DNA of 64,000 bases from Chloroflexota bacterium (GCA_016223135.1 JACRPQ010000002.1:1-64000), one strand, 5' to 3'. Shown: positions 42,907-52,029, counted from the stretch's first letter. The notes: a model not told the origin generated them from the sequence alone. Numbers and translations are program-made.

Positions 42907-44160
42907 CTATGCCCTGGCATTGACCAGCACCGCTTCGAGGCGGGAAATATACTGCTCCCACGAATGATAGCGCACGGCGTCCTCACGCGCCTGCCAGCCC
43001 AGCCGTTCGCGCAGAGAGACATCCGCCATCAGCCGACCAACCGCTTCTGCCAGCGCCGCTTCGTCGCCCGGCGGGACGAGGAGTCCGTTTTCGCCGTCGC
43101 GCAGCACGTCCACAATCTGCCCGAGGGCAGAGGCAACCACCGCCTTGCCCGCCGCCATATACTCGAAGAGTTTCATCGGCGAGAGCCACATCTCACGTTC
43201 CATTTTTGGCACAGGGACGACGGCAATATCCGCCGCATTCACAAAGCGTACCACATCGGCGTGAGAGACGAAGCCGGTGAAATGTGCCGCTTCGCCCAGC
43301 CCCAAGTCCTGCGCGAGGCTCATCATCCGTCCGCGCTCTGCCCCGTCCCCCACCAGCAAGAGACGAGCGTCAGAACGGTCTTTTTGCACAAGCGCAAAGG
43401 CGCGCAGCAGAGTCGGCACATCATGCCATTGATAGAAACTGCCGACGAAGACGAGCAGCGGCTGGTCTGCCGTCAGCGAGAGGGAGGCGCGGGTCTGCGC
43501 GCCCAGGTTCGGGTCCGGTTGGAAGCGGTTCACGTCCACTGCGTTGGGCAGGACGATGAGTTTATCCGCCGGCACGTTCCAGTTTTGCATCAGATGTCGT
43601 TTGGCGATTTCGGAGACGCACACGACGCGGCGGGCGATCTCCAGGTTGAAGCGCAGCAGGCGGCGGGCGCGCCATCGCAGCCAGGCTGGGAGCGGCTTGC
43701 CCATAAAGTCGAGTTCGGCGATTTGGTCGGCGTCGAAGAACATGACGTAGGGCAGGCGCAGTTTGCGGCACGCCATCGCCGCGCCCGCGTTGTAAAGACT
43801 GTTGCGTTCGAAGACCACGTCACAGCCCGGCAGGATTTGCAGACAGGCGTCGTAACGGCGCAGGTTGGAGAAGACGTTGAGATAAGGCACGCCGAACAAC
43901 TGCTGAAGTTTCCACGCGGCTTTCGAGAGCAGGTCGAACCAGCGGCGCGCCGTCCATGTGTGCGGAGCGGTTTCGGTTTCGGTCAGGTCGCTCACGCACA
44001 CATCCTCCAACCCGCGCGGCGCAATCCACGTCACGGTATGCCCGCGCGCCCGCAGACCCTCGGCGATGTATTTCTGCTGGATGTGCGCGGCGTCGTGCGG
44101 ATTTTGCCCGCGCATTTCGTCCACCCAGATTTGATCGGGGAGGCAGTGGGCAATTTTCAT
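42907..44160 (-). CDS. GT4-family glycosyltransferase
   Basis: 417 residues from the ATG at 44160, which overlaps the upstream GT4 stop by ATGA; the open frame further upstream to 44805 is out of frame with the real neighbour and is an artefact. The acceptor half starts MKIAHCLPDQIWVDEMRGQNPHDAAHIQQKYI; the donor half carries VLPNAVDVNRF, FVGSFYQWHDVPTLLRAFA and SPMKLFEYMAAGKAVVASALGQ. It is the GT4 'wcaI/PelF-like' shape with normal length. Its position suggests one step in the chain exported by Wzm/Wzt. Confidence 0.92.
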   Translation of the reverse strand: MKIAHCLPDQIWVDEMRGQNPHDAAHIQQKYIAEGLRARGHTVTWIAPRGLEDVCVSDLTETETAPHTWTARRWFDLLSKAAWKLQQLFGVPYLNVFSNLRRYDACLQILPGCDVVFERNSLYNAGAAMACRKLRLPYVMFFDADQIAELDFMGKPLPAWLRWRARRLLRFNLEIARRVVCVSEIAKRHLMQNWNVPADKLIVLPNAVDVNRFQPDPNLGAQTRASLSLTADQPLLVFVGSFYQWHDVPTLLRAFALVQKDRSDARLLLVGDGAERGRMMSLAQDLGLGEAAHFTGFVSHADVVRFVNAADIAVVPVPKMEREMWLSPMKLFEYMAAGKAVVASALGQIVDVLRDGENGLLVPPGDEAALAEAVGRLMADVSLRERLGWQAREDAVRYHSWEQYISRLEAVLVNARA

Positions 44161-45515
44161 GGGACGCGCCGCCGCTTCTTCTCCTGATCTGTTCCCTGTG
44201 CGCGCCTCCCAAGCCTTTGCCTCTCTTTGAGAACTTCGCCATAGGCGGCGGCAAAGAACGCCGCCGCCGCTTTCGCCTCGAAGGGACTGTTTTCGTAAAA
44301 GGCGCGCGCCGCACGCCCAAGCCGTTCGCGCAGGGTTGGGTCGTCGGCGAGACGGGTGATTTTTTCCGCCAGACATTCGGGCTCGGCAGGCGGACACAAC
44401 AAGCCGTTGACACCGTCGGTGATGAGTTCGGGGATGCCGCCCACATTCGTAGAAACGATGGGACAGCCATACGCCATCGCTTCGACGATGACCAGCGGCT
44501 GACCTTCGAGGACGGAGGAGAGCAGGAAGAGGTCGGTTTCGTTCATGATGCGGGTGAGTTCTTCGCGCCCGGCAAACGCGCCGGGGAAAATGTCTGCGCC
44601 GTTCAAGCCGAGGCGCTCGGCTTTTTCGAGCAGTTCGCCGCGCAATTCGCCTTCGCCATACACCCTGAAGCGGATGTGAGGATGCGTGCGTTTCACCAGC
44701 GCCGCCGCATCGAGTAGGTAGGTCAGCCCTTTGGTCACATAGAGACGCGCCAAAGTGGTGACGGTGAAGGGACGCACCGCAGGCTGGGCATAATCCCTTT
44801 GCCACTTGCCCTGAAACGGGTCGGAGAGAAGCGGGGCGCGCACAACAATGGGACGGGTCACTTTGCAGACCTCGCGCAGTCCCTGCGCACTTTTTTCGGA
44901 GACGGCGATGACGCGGTCGGCTTTGTTGATGGTGGCTTCAAACCCTTTCCACCAGTTGAATTGCGGGTCGGGGGTTTGGTGTTCCTCGTACATGACCGGG
45001 ACGCCTTTGGCGTGCGCCCAGTCAATGACGAACAGCAGGCTGGTGGTGTAGCCTTGGATGTGCAGGATGTCGGGACGCCAGCGGAGATTCCACCAGTTGA
45101 GCAAGAGGCGGGCGAGGACTTTGCGATAATCGGGACCCATGACGCGATCCATCAGCCAGCCTTTGAGGAAGTTGTAGGCGCTGACGCGGGCTTGGGCGAA
45201 GGGTCGGCGTTTGAGGAGAGAGACGCCCAAAGCGAGGAAAAGGACGAAGGGACCGAGCAGGCGCATCGTCCAAAGCAGGATGCGTTCTTTCGTCTCCCAA
45301 TCCGAGGCGGGTTTGGAAATCCACGCCGGAGGCTGGACGAGCGGAATGCCGGCGTCCCTGAGGCGGCGGGCATATTGGTTTTCGGGATGCACCCACGCCG
45401 CCGAAAGCCAACTGACCTGCTGTCCCTGCTGTTGGAGCGCAACGGCAAGACTGACGGCGTATTCCTCCAACCCGCCGAAGTCCTGCATATCGTAGGAGAC
45501 CATGAGGATTTTCAT
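44157..45515 (-). CDS. GT4-family glycosyltransferase with membrane-associating insert
   Basis: 452 residues. MKILMVSYDMQDFGGLEEYAVSLA is a GT4 start; between 75 and 105 there is an extra hydrophobic stretch (ILLWTMRLLGPFVLFLALGVSLL) that could dip into the membrane near the lipid-linked acceptor. Donor motifs are TTLARLYVTKGLTYLLDAA, FLLSSVLEGQPLVIVEAMAYGCPIVSTNVGGIPELI. The C-terminal end is strongly basic. It is coupled by ATGA overlaps to the GT2 upstream and the GT4 downstream, forming a three-gene GT relay. Confidence 0.92.
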   Translation of the reverse strand: MKILMVSYDMQDFGGLEEYAVSLAVALQQQGQQVSWLSAAWVHPENQYARRLRDAGIPLVQPPAWISKPASDWETKERILLWTMRLLGPFVLFLALGVSLLKRRPFAQARVSAYNFLKGWLMDRVMGPDYRKVLARLLLNWWNLRWRPDILHIQGYTTSLLFVIDWAHAKGVPVMYEEHQTPDPQFNWWKGFEATINKADRVIAVSEKSAQGLREVCKVTRPIVVRAPLLSDPFQGKWQRDYAQPAVRPFTVTTLARLYVTKGLTYLLDAAALVKRTHPHIRFRVYGEGELRGELLEKAERLGLNGADIFPGAFAGREELTRIMNETDLFLLSSVLEGQPLVIVEAMAYGCPIVSTNVGGIPELITDGVNGLLCPPAEPECLAEKITRLADDPTLRERLGRAARAFYENSPFEAKAAAAFFAAAYGEVLKERQRLGRRAQGTDQEKKRRRVP

Positions 45516-46903
45516 GAGGCAGTTTTGACGAGGGAGCGCACGAGGATGGACAGCACGCCGCGGTTGCGCAAGTAGGAGGGGTCGCTGCGGCAGGCGCGCG
45601 CCACAAGAGAGGGAACTTTGCGATAATCCCGGCTGCGATAGAAGTCAAAGGCGCGGTTGATGAGATAGGAGCCTTGCAGTTTGTCGCCGCCGCCTTTGGC
45701 AAGACGGTTGAGCCAGGGGATGAGTTTTTCGAGGACGGCTTTCACCGCTTCTGCGCCAAATTCGGTTTCGTAGCCGAGCAGGTGGTAAGTGATAAGCTGC
45801 ATCAGCGATTCGTCCATTGCGGCGTGGAGGTGAAGGGCGCGGGCAAAATGAGAACGCGCCGCTTCCTCCCTGCCCCAGATGACGGCGCGGATGCCCTTCC
45901 ATAACCAGCCGCGCGCCGCCGCCCAGTCGTATTGGGCGGAGAGCCGCGCCAGTTCTGGCGGAAGTTGGGCGAAGACCCGACGAAGGAGCGCTTCGTGGTC
46001 CACGCTCTCATCGGCAATGCACTCAGAGAGGAGGAAATCCACCAGTTCACATGGTTCGCCGCGGATGACAGAGGGGTCGAGGGCAGCGAGTGCACGGGTG
46101 TATTTGTGGGCATGCTCGGTTTCATTTTGAATAAGCGCCAGCGAGACGATGACCATGAGGTGATGTTTGATTGCCATGCGTCCGATGGCGCGGACTTCCT
46201 GCGGGCAGCGCGGGTCGGCAAAGACCGCCGCCTGGACGCGTTCCACATCGGCGAGGCGGCCGGGCAGGTTTTTGCGTCCGCGCCCGGAGTGGTAGCGGCG
46301 GTAGTTAAGGGCGCGGTCTATGCCTGCAAATTGACATCCCGCCAGGGCAAGGCGGCAGGGGAAGTCGGTGTCTTCGGCGGTGCCAACGGCGGGGTCGAAC
46401 AGCCCCGCTTTGAATGCCCATTCGCGGCGGACGACGGTGTCGCTGGGGGCAAAGGGGAAGGCAAGCAGTAAATCCTTCAAGCCGACAGAGAGCGGCGGAC
46501 GCCACATCTCGCGGATGGTGTTGGCGGAGTGATTCAACTCGAAGCGGGCGTTGTAGGAGACGCCGATTTCGGGATGTTCCGCCAGAAATTTGACGTGCGC
46601 TTCGAGTTTTTCCGGGTGGAAGAGGTCGTCGGCGTCGAGCAGGAAGAGGATGTCGCCTTTGGAGGCGTTGATTCCCGTGTTGCGGGCGGCGGAGAGACGC
46701 TGGTTCCGCTCATGGACGATGTAGCGGATGCGCGGGTCGGTGAATCCCTTCATGACTTCGTCGGTGTTGTCGGTGGAGGCGTCGTTGACGACGATGAGTT
46801 CGAAGTGAGGGTAGGTTTGGTTGAGGACGCTTTGAAGGGTCTCCGGCAGGAATTCTGCCTGGTTGTAGGCTGGGATGATGACGCTGACGAGGGGGGATGT
46901 CAT
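45512..46903 (-). CDS. GT2-family glycosyltransferase with C-terminal helical tail
   Basis: 463 residues. The GT-A domain shows VSVIIPAYNQAEFLPETLQSVL, VNDASTDNT, RLSAARNTGINASKGDILFLLDADDLFHP and GTAEDTDFPCRLALAG. It then has ALNYRRYHSGRGRKN and a ~230-residue helical C-terminal part. A related architecture is found at 50623 (same ALNYRRYHK and end with L-x-NRG-x-L), so these two are paralogues. Coupled by ATGA to the GT4 downstream. Confidence 0.9.
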   Translation of the reverse strand: MTSPLVSVIIPAYNQAEFLPETLQSVLNQTYPHFELIVVNDASTDNTDEVMKGFTDPRIRYIVHERNQRLSAARNTGINASKGDILFLLDADDLFHPEKLEAHVKFLAEHPEIGVSYNARFELNHSANTIREMWRPPLSVGLKDLLLAFPFAPSDTVVRREWAFKAGLFDPAVGTAEDTDFPCRLALAGCQFAGIDRALNYRRYHSGRGRKNLPGRLADVERVQAAVFADPRCPQEVRAIGRMAIKHHLMVIVSLALIQNETEHAHKYTRALAALDPSVIRGEPCELVDFLLSECIADESVDHEALLRRVFAQLPPELARLSAQYDWAAARGWLWKGIRAVIWGREEAARSHFARALHLHAAMDESLMQLITYHLLGYETEFGAEAVKAVLEKLIPWLNRLAKGGGDKLQGSYLINRAFDFYRSRDYRKVPSLVARACRSDPSYLRNRGVLSILVRSLVKTAS

Positions 46904-46952
46904 GGAAATTTTCGTGTTTTGCGGGTTTGATAAGTATTACAGCGCAAAGTCC

Positions 46953-47010
46953 GACGCTAGAGAGCGCCTCTTACGCTGCAGCGCAGGGGGGACGTTAGAG
47001 AACGTCCCCG
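46953..47010. repeat. Two AGAG-loop hairpins in tandem
   Basis: GACGCT-AGAG-AGCGCC (46953-46968) followed by TCTTACGC, then GGGGACGTT-AGAG-AACGTCCCC (46988-47009) followed by GACTACGC. The second stem is a perfect 9 bp. Different stem sequences keep their pairing while the loop and tail are constant. Confidence 0.7.
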
Positions 47011-47022
47011 ACTACGCAGGTT

Positions 47023-47124
47023 TGATTAACTTACCTTACGCAGTTCCTTCGTACGTAGCGCGACATTTATGTCGCCTGAAAACGCGAGATAAATCTCGCG
47101 CTACCGCGTAAGGTAAGTGATTAA
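47023..47124. repeat. MITE-like family A, copy 3, with target duplication
   Basis: CTTACCTTACGC (47030-47041) and GCGTAAGGTAAG (47106-47117) are perfect terminal repeats. The inner CGCGAGATAAATCTCGCG is present, but the CCCCGAAGGGG hairpin of copies 1 and 2 is missing. TGATTAA flanks it at 47023-47029 and 47118-47124. It inserted right at the stop codon of the Wzm gene. Confidence 0.7.
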
Positions 47125-47903
47125 ATAATATCTGCAAACTGGAATTCGACGCGTTTGAAGAACCAATAGCCGAGCAGGAAGATGAACAGCGAAACGGCGG
47201 CGGCGGGCAGCAGGTAATCGCCGGGCAGGCGGTTGTAGATCAACACATCGCGGTAGGCAGCGATGATGCCCGCCATGGGGTTCAGGAAGTAAAGCCACTG
47301 CCACTTTTCAGGGACAAGGGTGACGGGGTAGAGAATGGGCGAGGCATAAAACCAGATCTGAATGATGAGTTTGAGCAGAGGGTCCACGTCGCGGTAGAAC
47401 ACGTTCAGGGCGGCGGCGCCAATTCCCAGTCCGAGCAGAAGCGTGATTTGGATGAGAAAGATGATGGGCAGGAAGAGCAGTCCGAGCGGCGAGATGGGAA
47501 TCCCATAGAACATCACGAGGAGGAAGAGCAGGACAAACGAGATGCCAAAGTCGGCGATGCGGGCGAGCAAAGCGGCGATGGGCAGCGCCTCGCGCGGGAA
47601 GTAGATTTTGCCGACCAGGTTCATGTTCTGCACGAGCGACATCGCCATATCCGGCAGGGAGGCGGCGAGGAGCGTCCACGGGACGACCGCCGCGTAGGAA
47701 AAGAGGATGTACGGCACGCCGCCCGTATCCACAGGGACGATGCGGGTGAAGACCACCGCAAAGATTGCGACGGTGGCGACAGGCTGGACGATTGCCCACA
47801 GCCAGCCGAGAGCAGATTGCTGGTAACGCCCGCGCAGGGTGCGGAGCGTCCATGCCCAGGTGAGGTCGCGCAGTTTAAGGAGCGGGTTGGTTTGTACGAT
47901 CAT
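47121..47903 (-). CDS. wzm: ABC-2 type polysaccharide export permease (Wzm/TagG)
   Basis: 260 residues from the ATG at 47903, which overlaps the ATPase stop by ATGA; the longer frame to 47951 is not used. Six hydrophobic segments with RGRYQQSALGWLWAIVQPV near the N terminus, a hallmark of ABC-2 O-antigen/teichoic acid permeases. It forms the membrane channel that moves a complete undecaprenyl-linked glycan to the outer face. It pairs with the ATPase at 47900. It is the terminal gene before repeat copy 3, followed by the GT cluster. Confidence 0.95.
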   Translation of the reverse strand: MIVQTNPLLKLRDLTWAWTLRTLRGRYQQSALGWLWAIVQPVATVAIFAVVFTRIVPVDTGGVPYILFSYAAVVPWTLLAASLPDMAMSLVQNMNLVGKIYFPREALPIAALLARIADFGISFVLLFLLVMFYGIPISPLGLLFLPIIFLIQITLLLGLGIGAAALNVFYRDVDPLLKLIIQIWFYASPILYPVTLVPEKWQWLYFLNPMAGIIAAYRDVLIYNRLPGDYLLPAAAVSLFIFLLGYWFFKRVEFQFADII

Positions 47904-49156
47904 GCCTGCCTCGCGGATTCGGCGACGTTGACGCCGGCGTTTTGTCTCCAAGTGCGGTTCGGTTCATAGACGGCAATGTGCGCCTCGCGCCCGGGGACAC
48001 GGTTGCGCACCTCGAACCAGTCCGACGCGCCGTAGGCGAGACCGTCCGAGTCGTCGGCGTTCATGATCCAGGTGATGGCGTAGTAGGTGCCGCCGAAGAG
48101 CTGCAGAGGTTCGAGACGCACGGAGTATTCGCCCTCGCCTTTGGCAATGTGGAGGGGATAACCGTCGAGGTGAGAGCGCATGTTGGCGCACATCAAGCCG
48201 TCGGAGCGGTAGATGAGGACGATGGCATTGGCTTTGCCGATGTCTTTGTAGGCAATGTACTTGACGCGGATTTCGAGCGGTTGATCGCCATAGGTCTCGC
48301 GGACGGGTCTGCCGCTGGCGTCGAGCGCCTCGATCTTCGTGACCTCCACCCCGCCTTCCACGTCGCCGGCGCCGGCATCGGCGCGGTTCATCTTTTCGAT
48401 GCGTTGTCTGTCCAGCACCTGGTTGTAGATGTCTATGATTTCGCCGCTCGTGCCGGTATTTTGAACCTGCCCATGGTCAATGTAGATGGCGCGTTCACAG
48501 ACGGAGCGCACCAGCCCCATATCGTGCGAGACGAAGATGAGGCTTGTTCCATTGTGCAAGAGGGTTTTGATACGCTCGATGCATTTTTGGCGGAAAGAGG
48601 CGTCGCCCACCGCCAGCACTTCGTCCACGAGTAGAATGTCGGGTTCGATGCAGGAGGCGACGGCGAATCCCAAGCGCACGGTCATGCCGGAGGAATAACG
48701 TTTGACGGGCGTGTCAATGAATTCTTCGATCTCGGAGAACGCCACGATTTCATCGAACCGCTTTTGGATGTCTTTGTACGACAAGCCCAGGATGGTGCCG
48801 TTGAGGTAGATGTTCTCGCGCCCGGTCAGGTCGGGATGGAACCCCGCTCCCAACTCGATGAGGGCGGATAACTGACCATTGACCTCCACCTTCCCTGACG
48901 TTGGGTTCGTGATCTTCGCCAGCAGTTTGAGAATGGTGGATTTGCCGGCGCCGTTCGGACCGACCAGCGCCAGCGACTGTCCTTTTTCAAGGTCAAAACT
49001 GACGTCTCTCAGCGCCCAGTGATACTTGCGATTGGTGGAGGCGCTTCGGCGCAGGGTTTGCTTTGCCCATTGTGAAATAACAGAGGGCAGGCTGGTACGG
49101 GTCAGCCCTAAGTTATAGCGTTTGGATACGTTTATAAAACGAATGACAGGCGGCAT
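47900..49156 (-). CDS. wzt: ABC polysaccharide export ATPase with C-terminal glycan-recognition domain (Wzt)
   Basis: 418 residues. Walker A GPNGAGKST (66-74), ABC signature YSSGM (154-158), Walker B ILLVDE (174-179). Residues ~250-418 form an extra beta-rich domain (EIRVKYIAYKDIGKANAIVLIYRSDGL...), as in Wzt proteins that bind the capped end of the polymer before export. The ATG at 49156 has GGAG 7 nt upstream; the TTG at 49174 is less likely. With Wzm this is an ABC-dependent export route, distinct from the Wzy-like proteins elsewhere in the window. Confidence 0.95.
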   Translation of the reverse strand: MPPVIRFINVSKRYNLGLTRTSLPSVISQWAKQTLRRSASTNRKYHWALRDVSFDLEKGQSLALVGPNGAGKSTILKLLAKITNPTSGKVEVNGQLSALIELGAGFHPDLTGRENIYLNGTILGLSYKDIQKRFDEIVAFSEIEEFIDTPVKRYSSGMTVRLGFAVASCIEPDILLVDEVLAVGDASFRQKCIERIKTLLHNGTSLIFVSHDMGLVRSVCERAIYIDHGQVQNTGTSGEIIDIYNQVLDRQRIEKMNRADAGAGDVEGGVEVTKIEALDASGRPVRETYGDQPLEIRVKYIAYKDIGKANAIVLIYRSDGLMCANMRSHLDGYPLHIAKGEGEYSVRLEPLQLFGGTYYAITWIMNADDSDGLAYGASDWFEVRNRVPGREAHIAVYEPNRTWRQNAGVNVAESARQA

Positions 49157-49181
49157 GAATGTTCTCCAGAACAAATAAATA

Positions 49182-49397
49182 ACTCATGTTATGCGGTGGC
49201 GCGAGATTTATCTCGCGTTTTCAGGCGGCATGACCCGCACTACGAAAAAACTGCGTAAGAGAGTGTTTTGAAATTCATTTTCCAACCACAGATGAACACA
49301 GATAAATTGGATTGAAGGGTGATTTCATCACGTTTTTCATCAAAATCAGCGTTTATCTGTGGTGAATCTCGATTTATAAAACACTCTTTAAGGTGAG
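49182..49397. repeat. Family A copy 4 interrupted by a 130-bp MITE with TAA duplication
   Basis: Family A copy 4, inverted, starts ACTCATGTTATGC at 49182 and contains CGCGAGATTTATCTCGCG (49200-49217). Its right terminal repeat GCGTAAGGTGAG is split: GCGTAA ends at 49258 and GGTGAG resumes at 49392. Between lies 49259-49388, with ends AGAGTGTTTT and AAAACACTCT, inner arms CCACAGAT...GATAAA and TTTATCTGTGG, and TAA repeated at 49256-49258 and 49389-49391. The gap 49157-49489 has no gene. Confidence 0.7.
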
Positions 49398-49489
49398 TAA
49401 CTCAAGTTTAGAGTTCGCTTTGAATCAAACCCTTTTTGTCGGATTGCACGGATTTTTTAGGAAAATCCATCTAAAGCGGCTGCTGGTCG

Positions 49490-50605
49490 TCATTGCACAT
49501 ACGGCTCGATGAAGTAACCCACTTTTTCCAAGTGTCCATTGATAGGACGGACGGTTTCTCCATCAGCGTAATAATACTCAACGTATTCGGCAGCGGCGGC
49601 GGGTGGATGTTCTGCCTGGAAGAATTCCCTGCCGGGCGGCAGATGACAAAACCTGAGGTAACGGCTCTGCAAGTCCTTCGCCACCTGAAGGGAGGGGGGA
49701 GACTCCCCCAGCAGGCACTTCACGCTGGCTTCCAGCAAATCCACGCCGCTGACCAGTTTAATCAGCCGCCACATGTGACAGCCATCCAAGCGCGGCGTCA
49801 CCTCCACGATGCGCGGTCCGTTGCGGGTGAGGATTGCCTGATAGTACACCGGTCCGTTTTGGATGCCGAGGGCGCGGTTGCACAGCACGGTCAATCTTTG
49901 AACTTCGGAACGGACATCTTGCGCTGAATAGACGGAGGGGTAGATGTGTCCGCGCGGAATGCCGCCGGCATATCCCTCCACCACCAGGCGGTCGGAGACT
50001 TCGTTGAAGACTGTCTCGCTGTTGATAACAAACGTGTTCACCGAAACTTCAGGACCCTCAAGGAATTCTTCAATGATGAGGGTACGGCTGCGGGAAAATT
50101 GCAGGGAATTTTCCAACCCGCCTCTCGCTTCCTCGAGGCTGGCTGCCAAAAAGACGCCGCGCTGCCCCTGATTATCCACCGGCTTGAGAATGGCGGGAAA
50201 GAGGGTCCAGTCGTCAAGGTCGCTTTGTGAGCGAACCCCTTTGTAGCGGATGGGGCTGATGGAATGTTCGGTCAAAAAACCGCGCAGAAGCAATTTGTTT
50301 TGGAGCATTTCAGCCGTCTCAGCCGAAACGAGGGAGGGCAGACCGAGGCGTGAAGCAACGCGCGCGGCAGTCGGCATGGCAAGGTCGGAACCGACGGAGT
50401 AAATGAGGTCCACCCTTTCGGCGCGGGCGAGTTGTTCGATGCCGTCCGCGTCTGTAATGTTGAACAGGGCAAACTGGTCTATGTATTCCAGCCCTCTGCC
50501 TTCGCGGCGGTAACTGCATCCAATCACCCACCAGCCTTGCGCCTTCAGGTAACGAATCAAGTCCACCTGCGCGTTGCCCACGCCCAATACAATCGCCTTT
50601 TTCAT
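49490..50605 (-). CDS. ATP-grasp ligase
   Basis: 371 residues from the ATG at 50605, with GGGAGG 9 nt upstream. The N-terminal MKKAIVLGVGNAQVDLIRYLKAQG is a Rossmann-like preATP-grasp domain; central PAILKPVDNQGQRGVFLA and LIIEEFLEGPEVSVNTF are the two ATP-clamping strands; IVEVTPRLDG carries metal ligands. ATP-grasp enzymes join a carboxylate to an amine or thiol through an acyl phosphate. Beside a GT2 and two asparagine-synthase-like genes, it could attach an amino acid or form an amide on a uronic acid sugar. The substrate is inferred from context only. Confidence 0.88.
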   Translation of the reverse strand: MKKAIVLGVGNAQVDLIRYLKAQGWWVIGCSYRREGRGLEYIDQFALFNITDADGIEQLARAERVDLIYSVGSDLAMPTAARVASRLGLPSLVSAETAEMLQNKLLLRGFLTEHSISPIRYKGVRSQSDLDDWTLFPAILKPVDNQGQRGVFLAASLEEARGGLENSLQFSRSRTLIIEEFLEGPEVSVNTFVINSETVFNEVSDRLVVEGYAGGIPRGHIYPSVYSAQDVRSEVQRLTVLCNRALGIQNGPVYYQAILTRNGPRIVEVTPRLDGCHMWRLIKLVSGVDLLEASVKCLLGESPPSLQVAKDLQSRYLRFCHLPPGREFFQAEHPPAAAAEYVEYYYADGETVRPINGHLEKVGYFIEPYVQ

Positions 50606-50622
50606 GGTTGCTGACCTCCCTT

Positions 50623-52029
50623 TCAATGGGTGAACATTTCCAAAAACGGAATGGAATGGAACAACGCGGCGAGCAAGCCTCGATTGCTCCACAAGCGGAA
50701 CGGGTCACTCGCCAAAACGCCCGTCACGCTGGATAAAACTTTGCGCTTTATGCCCCATTGCTGGGCGTCGAATGCTCTGGCGGTAAAGAATTCCGCCTGC
50801 AGGGTGCGGCGGACGGATGCGACACCCAACCTCTCGAGGCGGGAGGCAATTTGACGAATCGCATCCAGCGCTGCCGGGGTGCCATATTCGGCTTCGTATG
50901 CCAGCAGGTGAGAGACCAGCCACTGCAAAAATGCGGCATCCAATTGGGAAGCGGCGGCAGCGACATGCGAGAAGTAAGCATCGGCTTCGGCGAGGCGGTT
51001 CCACATCACGGCGCGGACGCCCTGCATGAGGTAGCCGCGCATCACCGCCCAGGAGTAATAGGGTCGGAGCGAGGCGAGTTCCTGCGGCAGGTTTTCGAAC
51101 ACACGTCGGAGGAGGTCTTCGAGGCTTTCGCCTTCATCGTCAATGCTGTCAATGACCAGGTCGTTGAGGATATGAGGCGGCGTTCCCTCCATCAGCCAGG
51201 GGTTGAGGCGCACGGTTTGGAGGAGGAAGTCCTGCGCGGTGTCGTATTCTCCCTGCAAGTAGGCGACGTACATCCACATGGCGTAGATGTTGGATGCGGC
51301 AATATCGCGCAGCGTCCGCACTTGGGACGGGCAGCGCGGGTCGTCGAAGATGATTTGCTGGCAGGCGCGTTCCGCCTCGCACTGGCGGGCGATGTTCTTC
51401 ACGATGCGGTTTTTGTGATAACGGCGGTAGTTGAGGGCGCGGTCTATCATGGCAAATTTACAGCCTGCCATGTAGAGCCGCCCGCAAATGACGATTTCGC
51501 GCCCGCGATAGAAAGGCTCCTGCCAGATTTCCTCGCGAACTGCCCATTCGCGTCGCTGCACCCAAACGCTGGGCGCCAGCGGAAAGGCGAGGGCAAAGTC
51601 TTCGAGGGTGAGGCGGGGCGAGGGACGCAAAATCTCGCGGATGGCGCCGGAGGTCGGGTAGAGTTCGAAGCGGGAGTTGTAGGTGAAGCCGATTTCTGGA
51701 TGACTGTCCAAAAATTCCACGTGCAGGCGGAGTTTGTCGGGGTGATAGAGGTCGTCTTGATCGAGGTGGGCGATGATTTCGCCCTGCGCCGCCATGATGC
51801 CGGTCTTGCGCGCCAGCGCCACGCCTCGGTTCGTTTCGTGACGGATATAGCGGAGGCGCGAATCGCCGAAGCACGCCACGACCTCTTCCGTGTTATCGGG
51901 CGAGGCGTCGTCCACGACGATGAGTTCAAAGTCCTGCCAGGTTTGGTCCAGGACGCTTTGAATGGCTTCGCCGAGGTGAGCGGCGCCGCCGTAAGTGGGA
52001 ATAATAACGCTGACTTTTGGAGGGGTCAT
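50623..52029 (-). CDS. GT2-family glycosyltransferase with C-terminal helical tail
   Basis: 468 residues. GT-A motifs are VSVIIPTYGGAAHLGEAIQSVL, VVDDASPDNT, GVALARKTGIMAAQGEIIAHLDQDDLYHP (the DADD metal site appears as DQDD) and AREWAVREEIW. The paralogue at 45512 shares the ALNYRRYHKNR core and a long helical C-terminal half. It overlaps the asparagine-synthase-like gene upstream by ATGA, so the two are coupled. Confidence 0.9.
   Translation of the reverse strand: MTPPKVSVIIPTYGGAAHLGEAIQSVLDQTWQDFELIVVDDASPDNTEEVVACFGDSRLRYIRHETNRGVALARKTGIMAAQGEIIAHLDQDDLYHPDKLRLHVEFLDSHPEIGFTYNSRFELYPTSGAIREILRPSPRLTLEDFALAFPLAPSVWVQRREWAVREEIWQEPFYRGREIVICGRLYMAGCKFAMIDRALNYRRYHKNRIVKNIARQCEAERACQQIIFDDPRCPSQVRTLRDIAASNIYAMWMYVAYLQGEYDTAQDFLLQTVRLNPWLMEGTPPHILNDLVIDSIDDEGESLEDLLRRVFENLPQELASLRPYYSWAVMRGYLMQGVRAVMWNRLAEADAYFSHVAAAASQLDAAFLQWLVSHLLAYEAEYGTPAALDAIRQIASRLERLGVASVRRTLQAEFFTARAFDAQQWGIKRKVLSSVTGVLASDPFRLWSNRGLLAALFHSIPFLEMFTH

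Noticed and set aside
44161-44805. N-terminal extension of the GT4 at 42907
   Set aside because: The extension is in a different frame from the real GT4 at 44157-45515, which covers the same DNA; the ATG at 44160 with ATGA overlap is the start.
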